38,124 nucleotides of DNA from a virus, in the IMG/VR virus record IMGVR_UViG_3300007734_000663, positions 1-38,124 of that record; one strand, 5' to 3'. A model generated the notes under the pieces. That model saw only the letters and a list, made by a program, of their open reading frames with translations. It ran no database searches and was not told the DNA's origin. Made by a program: the position numbers and the translations under genes. Shown here one piece after another: positions 33,382-38,124 of the stretch. Position 1 is the first letter of the stretch, and the number at the start of each line of letters is the position of its first letter.

Positions 33382-33778
33382 GTCTGTCCTTGATGCGCCA
33401 ACGATGGCGCGGAGCGCGAATCGCTCGGTCTTCGTTCTCGAGAAACCGTATGTCCTCTCGGAGAACTTCGACACGTGTTGGTGGGATGTGAAGATAAGCT
33501 GCAAGTTCTTTGATGGTGAGACCTTCTTCGCCGCAGGTAGAAAGCACGCTTTCGACGATGCGTGCTCTCATGACTGCGGAAGTCAGCCCTTTTCCAGGTA
33601 CCACCCACTCAGGGTGAGCAGTAGAGCCTAGATGAAGGGCTCTGATTCGTGTTTCGATAGCATCCATCCTGCTTTTCAGTTCAGCGATGCTTTCGTCGAG
33701 CCTATTAAGCAAGCGAGTCTCTGACTCTCGAACGAGAGACTCGCTTGCAGGCTGCTTTGTGATAAACCGAGGCATCAT
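33368..33778 (-). CDS. Coiled coil plus winged-helix regulator candidate (136 aa)
   Basis: Residues about 15-50 form a coiled coil (LLNRLDESIAELKSRMDAIETRI). Residues about 70-130 resemble a winged helix-turn-helix: MRARIVESVLSTCGEEGLTI, KELAAYLHIPPTRVEVLRED, then a basic wing ending HRWRI. A sequence-specific DNA-binding regulator is inferred. ATG 33778 has AGGG upstream; TTG at 33802 is less likely because a coupled small gene ends at 33780. It overlaps the annealer start by 14 bases. Confidence 0.65.
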   Translation of the reverse strand: MMPRFITKQPASESLVRESETRLLNRLDESIAELKSRMDAIETRIRALHLGSTAHPEWVVPGKGLTSAVMRARIVESVLSTCGEEGLTIKELAAYLHIPPTRVEVLREDIRFLENEDRAIRAPRHRWRIKDRHATT

Positions 33779-33779
33779 G

Positions 33780-33932
33780 TCAATCGTCCCTGCCAGCGAC
33801 AAGGAACCCGCACACTGCGGCCCAGGTTAGCGGGCTCAGTAGCACCATGACTGCCAACAGTCCGAAGACCGGGGCCGCCGACCGACTACCCGTGGCAGCC
33901 AGCAGAAGGGCAATCTGCAGGAAGACAATCAA
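33780..33932 (-). CDS. Small two-helix membrane protein (50 aa)
   Basis: The frame starts at a TTG overlapping the previous stop as TTGA and ends two bases before the next ATG, filling an otherwise empty gap. The product is two hydrophobic helices (LIVFLQIALLLAATG and FGLLAVMVLLSPLTWAAV) joined by a short SRSAAP turn, with a charged GRDD end. This holin-like topology in the middle of an early operon suggests a membrane-acting host-takeover or superinfection peptide. Start choice is uncertain. Confidence 0.5.
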   Translation of the reverse strand: MIVFLQIALLLAATGSRSAAPVFGLLAVMVLLSPLTWAAVCGFLVAGRDD

Positions 33933-34297
33933 AATTCCCCGTTTCCAAGGATCATGTCGCGGACTGCAAGCGTCGCCGTGAATTGGTCCATGAGATCAAT
34001 CTTCTTGCGGAAGAGTGCCGTGTACGGGTCTGTACCCGGTCGGACCCGGTTGATGGCGTGCTCATTAAGAGCGACGTCCATCGCCATCTCTGCCAGGAGA
34101 TCCGTAAGGGTCAAGCACCCTTTGGCTTCAATCTGGTCCATGACCATTGATATGTTACTGAATCGAGTCATAAGTCGGCCATACTCGTCCAGAGATTTGG
34201 TGTACTCGTCACCATACTTCGCCTCGTTGCGAAAGAGGCAGTTTCGGGCGATGTCGACTGCAGCGCGGTCGAATGCGAGAGTGATCACATCTTTCAT
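33929..34297 (-). CDS. Helical hypothetical protein (122 aa)
   Basis: A mostly helical protein with no recognised family (AAVDIARNCLFRNEAKYG, LTDLLAEMAMDVALNEHAI). ATG 34297 is chosen because GGAGA lies seven bases upstream; a TTG at 34321 would be an extension without a site. It overlaps the downstream membrane gene. Confidence 0.6.
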   Translation of the reverse strand: MKDVITLAFDRAAVDIARNCLFRNEAKYGDEYTKSLDEYGRLMTRFSNISMVMDQIEAKGCLTLTDLLAEMAMDVALNEHAINRVRPGTDPYTALFRKKIDLMDQFTATLAVRDMILGNGEF

Positions 34298-34330
34298 CAG
34301 TAGTCTCCACACTAGCGCCAACGCGGCGCG

Positions 34331-34711
34331 TTAATAATCGCCATCGCCACAATACGCACACCTGCGCTTGCGGCAGCCACACTGGTATTGAGGCTCTTCC
34401 CAGTTCTCCACGGCATTCGCCGCTTCCACCAGTTCCTCGATTGACGCGAGGAGTGGAGCGAAGGCTTCCCGCGAGGGAAGCGCAACGCCCGGAAACCAGG
34501 CTGGCCATTCCTCGCACCAGTCTTCGAGCGTGCGCACGTCTCGCAGCTCGTAGTGCGAGATGCCATCCACGTTCGCCGACAGCGAAAAGAGGACGGCCAG
34601 GGTTTTTTTCTCTGCGCTTTCAAGCGCATCCTCTACCTCTTCCAAGGTAGGCTCGTCAGGCTCTTCTGGCCCCCAGTATTCTGGGGGGTCAATAGGAGGC
34701 TCCCAGTTCAT
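34331..34711 (-). CDS. Acidic protein with C-terminal zinc-binding knuckle (126 aa)
   Basis: A strongly acidic, Pro/Trp-rich N-terminus (EPPIDPPEYWGPEEPDEP) leads into helices and ends in CGCRKRRCAYCGDGDY, whose four Cys could bind zinc. The acidic part may mimic DNA or bind a basic partner; both are speculative. ATG 34711 has AGGAG upstream and overlaps the previous stop as ATGA. The stretch at 34670-34687 also makes a perfect seven-pair hairpin, CCCCCAG/CTGGGGG with loop TATT. Confidence 0.6.
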   Translation of the reverse strand: MNWEPPIDPPEYWGPEEPDEPTLEEVEDALESAEKKTLAVLFSLSANVDGISHYELRDVRTLEDWCEEWPAWFPGVALPSREAFAPLLASIEELVEAANAVENWEEPQYQCGCRKRRCAYCGDGDY

Positions 34712-34905
34712 GACTGGCTCCTGTAGTGCGACGTCTCGTCGCAGCCTGGGCTTGACTTGACGAAGTGCCGCAAGATGCGGCTGACTTCTGAGCGAGACAT
34801 CGCGGCGAGTTCCCGGTCAGGAATTCGAACCACGTGGACGCACCAGCTTTGCTGGTACACGGACCAGTAGGTCACCGTTCCGTCGCGGTGAAGGGTGAGC
34901 TTCAC
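34708..34905 (-). CDS. Small hypothetical protein with YWSVYQQSW motif (65 aa)
   Basis: The pattern KLTLHRDGTVTYWSVYQQSW followed by a helix ending SRILRHFVK recurs in small uncharacterised phage proteins. GTG 34905 is selected because it overlaps the upstream stop as GTGA; a longer frame to 34959 would be buried in the previous gene. Function unknown. Confidence 0.55.
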   Translation of the reverse strand: MKLTLHRDGTVTYWSVYQQSWCVHVVRIPDRELAAMSRSEVSRILRHFVKSSPGCDETSHYRSQS

Positions 34906-35102
34906 AGGCACATCCCGAGGAGAATCTCCTCGGCTCCGGCGACTTGGCGTTCGCCACAAGACTCACACTTGTACTCACGTGCGTCTGGCTCGACGCCGTC
35001 CGCCTCATCCCCACAATTGAGGCAGAATCCTGGGCTTCCGCCCGTTACTCGAGCGTGCTTCACGGCTGCCGACACTCGTCGGCGAAACATTGCTGTATCC
35101 AT
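34902..35102 (-). CDS. Small zinc-ribbon protein (66 aa)
   Basis: A helical start (AMFRRRVSAAVKHARV) is followed by CLNCGDEADGVEP and CESCGERQV, a two-knuckle zinc ribbon, and a short tail AGAEEILLGM. It resembles small zinc-ribbon regulators of phages. AGGAG precedes the start; GTG 35105 is an alternative. The start overlaps the GP88-like stop by one base. Confidence 0.65.
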   Translation of the reverse strand: MDTAMFRRRVSAAVKHARVTGGSPGFCLNCGDEADGVEPDAREYKCESCGERQVAGAEEILLGMCL

Positions 35103-35827
35103 CACAGGTATCTCCTGGTGAGGACCCGAGGGTCCCGGATGACAAACCCGGTCGTATCCTTGCGGAGGCGACCGAGAGGCTTGAGGAGCACGAGTGCTCC
35201 CGGTGGATCGTAAGGACGTTGGTCATCCTTGGTGCCGTCGACCACGGGCACGCCGTGGAACTCAGACAGCCCGTGAAGGGCCCAGTGGATCTCCGGGGAG
35301 ACCACGACAGCCACGCCGGGCCGGGCCGCTTTAAGGGCTTGCTGTGCCAGCTGAAGCGGCGATTGCCCGCTGCGCTCTGACCAGCTGTAGGTCAGGTGGT
35401 ACGGCTGTGCCGTCCACCGTGCCACGGACTTGGTGTAGTCGTAGCAACGCTCGAGCACACGGGTGCTCAGGTATGACTCCCAGCTAATATCGCTGGTGAG
35501 GTTTGGACGTATCCAAGCCTCCACGCCCTTGCGGGCTTGGGAAGCGAGGAAGTCGACGCACTCGGCGTCGAGCTTGCGACCGAATCCCACAGGATCGGCC
35601 AGGAATTTCCACGTCTTACGGTGGCGGGCGGACTGGACGACGGCCATCTGGCCTCGCCCTGCCGTGTCGAGGCATCCGCCCCGGCAACCCGGACTCATGT
35701 CCGGGCAGATTGTCATCCCGGCGACCTTGCCGGGTGACAGGTGAAGGCCCGCGACACGAATGTCGTAGAGCTTCATGGACTTCTCCAGCTTGGCCTGACG
35801 GCCAAGGTTCAAGAGTTCAGCCTTCAC
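35102..35827 (-). CDS. GP88-family phage protein (241 aa)
   Basis: The N-terminal motif LHLSPGKVAGMTICPDMSPGCRGGCLDTAGRG, with four nearby Cys, is the signature of the GP88 family first named from a mycobacteriophage gene product. Further conserved features are QSARHRKTWKFLADP, WIRPNLTSDISWES and the C-terminal VIRDPRVL. The biochemical activity is not established; the Cys cluster suggests metal or Fe-S binding. GTG 35827 overlaps the upstream stop as GTGA, so the long upstream extension in this frame is not used. Confidence 0.7.
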   Translation of the reverse strand: MKAELLNLGRQAKLEKSMKLYDIRVAGLHLSPGKVAGMTICPDMSPGCRGGCLDTAGRGQMAVVQSARHRKTWKFLADPVGFGRKLDAECVDFLASQARKGVEAWIRPNLTSDISWESYLSTRVLERCYDYTKSVARWTAQPYHLTYSWSERSGQSPLQLAQQALKAARPGVAVVVSPEIHWALHGLSEFHGVPVVDGTKDDQRPYDPPGALVLLKPLGRLRKDTTGFVIRDPRVLTRRYL

Positions 35828-36150
35828 CCGGCCGGCTTCCTTGGAAGATCGGCCACTGGCCGTCGATTGGCGACGGCTTCCTTCCAGTTGGACACCCTGG
35901 AAGGGTGGCTCACGAACGCGTCTACCGCGTCCGCGATGGTTGTTGCTTGCCCGACCGACAGGCCGGACAGGCCCTCGATCAGGTACCACGGCGACAGGCT
36001 GCAGGACCTGTACACGAACCAGCCGTGCTCGTTGAGCGGGAGGCCCCCCCCAGAGAGGGCCCACCCGGACTTACTGACCGAGACACCATCGGGGTAGGCC
36101 CCGAAGTGCCACCCTTCGGCGGCGAGGAATACCGCTTTATTCTTGACCAT
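35824..36150 (-). CDS. Hypothetical protein (108 aa)
   Basis: No family is recognised. The sequence is mixed alpha/beta (AVFLAAEGWHFGAYPDGVSV, WYLIEGLSG) with a Pro-rich basic tail. The AGGAGG site eight bases before ATG 36150 is one of the best in the operon and follows a 79-base spacer, so translation restarts here independently of the coupled micro-genes upstream. Confidence 0.65.
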   Translation of the reverse strand: MVKNKAVFLAAEGWHFGAYPDGVSVSKSGWALSGGGLPLNEHGWFVYRSCSLSPWYLIEGLSGLSVGQATTIADAVDAFVSHPSRVSNWKEAVANRRPVADLPRKPAG

Positions 36151-36229
36151 GACACGCGCCTCCTTGGCGCTGATTCCCAGCGATATGCTGGGCAGGTCGC
36201 AGCCAAGGTTATGAGCCTTGACTCCCGGC
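36151..36229. other. 79-base spacer with hairpins
   Basis: CCCAGC/GCTGGG with loop GATAT (36177-36193) and CAAGG/CCTTG with a seven-base loop (36204-36220) lie between the micro-gene chain and the 108-aa gene. There is no T run and no frame with a start signal. Confidence 0.4.
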
Positions 36230-36340
36230 TTACCGGGAAGCTGCGACGACTAGCCACGCCGGAACGTGGCTGGGTTGCTTCGCCGTACGGGGCGAAGCGG
36301 GAACCGTCCAAAGCATCGCCAGGATGCTCTGGAAGTTCAC
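36230..36340 (-). CDS. Micro-gene (36 aa)
   Basis: GTG 36340 overlaps the previous stop as GTGA. The short product (MNFQSILAMLWTVPASPRTA at the N-terminus) has a hydrophobic start and basic middle. It is the last of four coupled frames. Function unknown; the overlap is the main support. Confidence 0.4.
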   Translation of the reverse strand: MNFQSILAMLWTVPASPRTAKQPSHVPAWLVVAASR

Positions 36341-36492
36341 GAGCCCAGCCGGAGGACGGCTAGCCGGCGTTCGCTGGGCTCGCTTGCGGCGATGGTCGCG
36401 AGCATAGCCCACAGAGCCTTACGCTCTTCGGAGCGAAGAGCGGATGCTGCCATTCGCTCCCGGAATTTCTCCAGGGGGTTCAGGGAATTCAC
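36337..36492 (-). CDS. Micro-gene, helical charged protein (51 aa)
   Basis: GTG 36492 overlaps the previous stop as GTGA. The product (NPLEKFRERMAASALRSEER, then a second helix and a short C-terminal helix) looks like a small folded helical protein. Function unknown; supported by coupling on both sides and by sensible amino-acid composition. Confidence 0.5.
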   Translation of the reverse strand: MNSLNPLEKFRERMAASALRSEERKALWAMLATIAASEPSERRLAVLRLGS

Positions 36493-36593
36493 TTGCACGC
36501 CCCGTAGGGCGGAAGGTGACGTCCGGTGATTGCCTCACCGGCACAGTTGAGGAGCACTCCCGCGATTAGGACCACAGCGATTAGCCTAATCAC
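36489..36593 (-). CDS. Micro-gene, possible signal-anchored peptide (34 aa)
   Basis: GTG 36593 overlaps the stop of the Lys/Pro/Ala protein as GTGA. The product starts MIRLIAVVLIAGVLLNC, a membrane helix ending in Cys like a lipoprotein signal (with Asn before the Cys, which is atypical), followed by a short polar tail. It could be a membrane-anchored early peptide. Confidence 0.45.
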   Translation of the reverse strand: MIRLIAVVLIAGVLLNCAGEAITGRHLPPYGACK

Positions 36594-36841
36594 GTCCAAT
36601 AGTCCTCTGCGGTGCGTCGCCCCTTGGGTGCAGCGAACACGTCGACTGGCTTGCGTGGCTTGGCTGGCTTGGCTGGCTTGGCTGGCTTAGCGGCTGGCTT
36701 AGCGGCTGGCTTAGCGGCTGGCTTAGCGGCTGGCTTTGCGCTTTCACCAGTTGCCCGGTGAATGATGCGCGTGGCCTGCACCGCGTGCGTTCGTTCTGGC
36801 TTCGCGTTGGAATACAACGCGCATAGATCCATACGGCTCAT
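36590..36841 (-). CDS. Lys/Pro/Ala-repeat basic protein (83 aa)
   Basis: This is the first gene of the leftward operon, with AGGAAAGG before its ATG. After a short N-terminal helix, residues about 36-60 are (AKPA)n/(AKP)n repeats like the C-terminal tails of histone H1 or bacterial HU-type proteins, ending in a basic GRRTAEDYWT. Binding of DNA or acidic host factors is inferred. The repeat is encoded by tandem DNA units and could vary in number between relatives. Confidence 0.65.
   Translation of the reverse strand: MSRMDLCALYSNAKPERTHAVQATRIIHRATGESAKPAAKPAAKPAAKPAAKPAKPAKPAKPRKPVDVFAAPKGRRTAEDYWT
36658..36737. repeat. Tandem 9-bp and 12-bp repeats in the basic protein gene
   Basis: Three units of TGGCTGGCT are followed by four units of TAGCGGCTGGCT on the plus strand. 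They encode the Lys/Pro/Ala repeats. All units are multiples of three, so slippage changes repeat number without breaking the frame. Confidence 0.8.
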
Positions 36842-36887
36842 GTGTGAGCACCTTTCCTAACGCGTCACGATTGACGCAGAGCACGCG

Positions 36888-36905
36888 CAAGGCTTCGAAG
36901 CCTTG
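36888..36905. promoter_or_regulatory. 18-bp perfect palindrome
   Basis: CAAGGCTTCGAAGCCTTG is a perfect palindrome 47 bases before the start of the leftward operon. Competing pairs exist: GCACGCG (36881-36887) with CGCGTGC (36936-36942). It could be an operator or part of a structured RNA. Confidence 0.45.
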
Positions 36906-36970
36906 ACGGCACAAGCGGTGCTACCCCTTGCGTCACGCGTGCTAGCATGCGCATCGTCGGTTGACGTTGC

Positions 36971-36986
36971 GCGTTAACGTTAACGC
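36971..36986. promoter_or_regulatory. 16-bp perfect palindrome of GTTAACG units
   Basis: GCGTTAACGTTAACGC is fully palindromic. GTTAAC recurs at 37442-37447, 37456-37461 and 37725-37730, all within the gene-free region. Repetition of one hexamer here is compatible with a regulator or initiator binding site as well as with RNA stems. Confidence 0.45.
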
Positions 36987-37441
36987 TTCTCGTTCTGCAC
37001 CTTCTCAGGGTGTACACTTCTTCCCAATGTGGGAGCGTGCTACCGTTGAAGATAGCAACGAACGCTACGTATCGGTTCCCACTTAGGCCGTCACCCTGGG
37101 GACGGAAGGCCTAGCTATAGGATCGCTTGTAAGGCGATCCAGCGCGAAACATGCACCAGCCTACTAGCGTCGCATCGAAGCTCGCTTGGCGCGGCCCGTT
37201 AGGGTCGCTGATTAGGTTGCGGTGTTAGTGCATGGTCACGCGATAATGCACGTGGGAACGTCCGGAGACGTTGAAACGAGAAACTGATTGTCAGAGAGCA
37301 GGCGGTGTTCCGTTTAGAGGCTTTCGCCGAACCCGATGTGTAGACACTACCCTAATTCGGGCCCTTGTCACGTATTATTGCCACGCGTTACGTCGTTTCT
37401 TTTCCCATCACTCGACAGTGTAACGATTCCAGTGACATAGC

Positions 37442-37461
37442 GTTAACGTGTAGACGTTAAC
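37442..37461 (+). other. Perfect 8-bp hairpin with GTAG loop
   Basis: GTTAACGT pairs with ACGTTAAC across a four-base loop. It directly follows a 72-base extended hairpin (TGTCAC 37366-37371 with GTGACA 37432-37437, enclosing CGTTAC/GTAACG and GTCG/CGAC) and precedes an 11-pair hairpin at 37469-37503. Confidence 0.6.
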
Positions 37462-37773
37462 TAATATCAGGCGTTGACAGAATAGCGACGCTGTGAACGT
37501 CCTGCAGGGTTCCCCGTTGCGTTCCCACTTGGTGGGCACGGCGTAACGGTATGGAAAGTGTATGTGCCCGGTATGGGGTGGATAATACTATGAATCGAAA
37601 CTCAGTGCAACTACTTTTAATTAACGTATTACGTACACACTACAGCATGTGTTGTACGTATCTTTACGGTCGCACCACTGCAATTACCCTAGCGGATTCG
37701 TTTACATCGATTGCGTATACAGTAGTTAACGTATACGTATGTGCTTCGTATACCCCCCGTCTGCACTTCGTAT

Positions 37774-37829
37774 TACGGTAACCCGTAGGGTACCCATCTC
37801 CAAAATTTTCCCTACTGCACGTTACCGTA
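37774..37829 (+). other. Nested 9-bp plus 6-bp hairpin
   Basis: TACGGTAAC (37774-37782) pairs perfectly with GTTACCGTA (37821-37829), and inside it GTAGGG (37785-37790) pairs with CCCTAC (37810-37815). Two perfect stacked helices of this size around a 19-base loop are unlikely by chance. Confidence 0.6.
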
Positions 37830-37997
37830 TTACCGCTACGTTCGCGCATCCACCTATCCAGCGGAGTAGGCCAGCGCGAGTGGGAGCGAGCGTATCTACG
37901 GAGCGTTGTTCACGCGTCTACGTTAGTCGTCGCCAATCCCTAGCTCGTCTATCGCTCGCTTCGGGACCGCTTGCCTGCTCCTCGTTGTTACGCAGGA

Positions 37998-38124
37998 AAG
38001 CTTTAGGCATGGGTTACGAACCCCTAACCCCTAACTGTCACAGATAGCGGCTGATTGGAAGACAGATTCGGCATCCCCTCGGACGATTTATTTTACCCTG
38101 CTTTCTTCCTCATATCAAATACGT
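37998..38124. repeat. Terminal direct repeat, right copy
   Basis: Exact copy of positions 1-127; see the left copy. It should be counted once when the genome is closed to 37,997 bp. Confidence 0.95.

Larger units (their letters stand above)
36862..37997 (+). ncRNA. Candidate large structured noncoding RNA (strand tentative)
   Basis: No credible gene occupies this region, yet nested stems follow one another throughout. Clear cases: 36862-36877; 36949-36972; 37029-37082; 37120-37140; 37150-37234 (CATGCAC/GTGCATG enclosing AGCCTA/TAGGTT and AGCG/CGCT); 37257-37272; 37366-37437; 37442-37461 (8 bp, four-base loop); 37469-37503; 37514-37549; 37630-37660; 37774-37829 (9 bp then 6 bp); and 37885-37960. 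Several helices contain G-T pairs that work as G-U only in plus-strand RNA. Large phage RNAs such as GOLLD and ROOL are the nearest known precedent. An origin or control region is the alternative. Confidence 0.35.

Noticed and set aside
35828-36064. N-terminal extension of the GP88-like protein
   Set aside because: It is the shadow of the 108-aa gene in another frame; GTG at 35827 overlaps that gene's stop as GTGA and gives the normal family start.
37583-37588. TAATAC resembling the start of a T7-type promoter
   Set aside because: The following bases do not match the rest of a T7-type promoter, and no single-subunit RNA polymerase is encoded.
37551-37781. 76-codon frame in the gene-free region
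   Set aside because: No ribosome site, odd Tyr/Thr/Val-rich composition, and the DNA under it is taken up by nested hairpins. Two other frames nearby (37664-37849 and 37739-38047) fail for the same reasons; the last crosses the assembly junction.
36842-37997. tRNA genes in the gene-free region
   Set aside because: Several hairpins are present, but none forms a cloverleaf with a conserved T-loop (GTTCRANYC) and a seven-base anticodon loop.

Overview
The window is one complete, circularly assembled genome of a short-tailed (podovirus-like) bacteriophage. Its first 127 bases recur exactly as its last 127 (37998-38124), so the unique genome is 37,997 bp and the contig ends fall inside a gene-free region. 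The host is not identifiable from the sequence. A small lipoprotein-like gene in the lysis area and a GH73-like endolysin with no signal peptide suggest a Gram-negative host, but this is inference.

Rightward block (201-27989). Six small accessory genes, mostly joined by 4-base start/stop overlaps, precede the virion genes: large terminase, portal, scaffold, major capsid protein, a decoration-type protein, a head-tail adaptor with an inserted beta-propeller-like region, a 1761-aa tail stabilisation-type protein, and three large Ala/Gly-rich or coiled-coil ejection-type proteins. A compositionally distinct tail-fibre module follows (24347-25930), then a cluster of tiny membrane, lipoprotein and basic genes around a glucosaminidase endolysin. 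There is no tape-measure or sheath gene, which supports a short tail.

Leftward block (36841-27886). About 22 small genes run in the opposite direction, most linked by ATGA or GTGA overlaps. It begins with a Lys/Pro/Ala-repeat protein and three previously hidden micro-genes, then a GP88-family protein, zinc-binding and winged-helix proteins, and a small two-helix membrane protein. Next comes a recombination and replication module: Rad52/ERF-like annealing protein, Cas4/RecB-like nuclease, a protein with an SSB-like acidic tail, a replication initiator-like protein, a DnaC-like loader, RusA, and a possible small terminase. There is no DNA polymerase, RNA polymerase, integrase or lysogeny repressor that I recognise. 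The plan resembles the lambda-type strategy of recruiting the host replisome. A perfect array of five 10-bp repeats inside the initiator gene, beside a pyrimidine-rich tract, is a good origin candidate.

Between the two divergent blocks lies about 1.36 kb with no credible gene (36842-37997 continuing into 1-200). It is packed with nested hairpins and perfect palindromes. It is the most unusual part of the genome and a candidate for a large structured noncoding RNA of the kind some phages carry (GOLLD, ROOL), or a replication/control region. Other DNA- or RNA-level signals are an intercistronic element with two mutually exclusive stems (31382-31478) and a strong terminator hairpin facing against the leftward operon (29426-29483).
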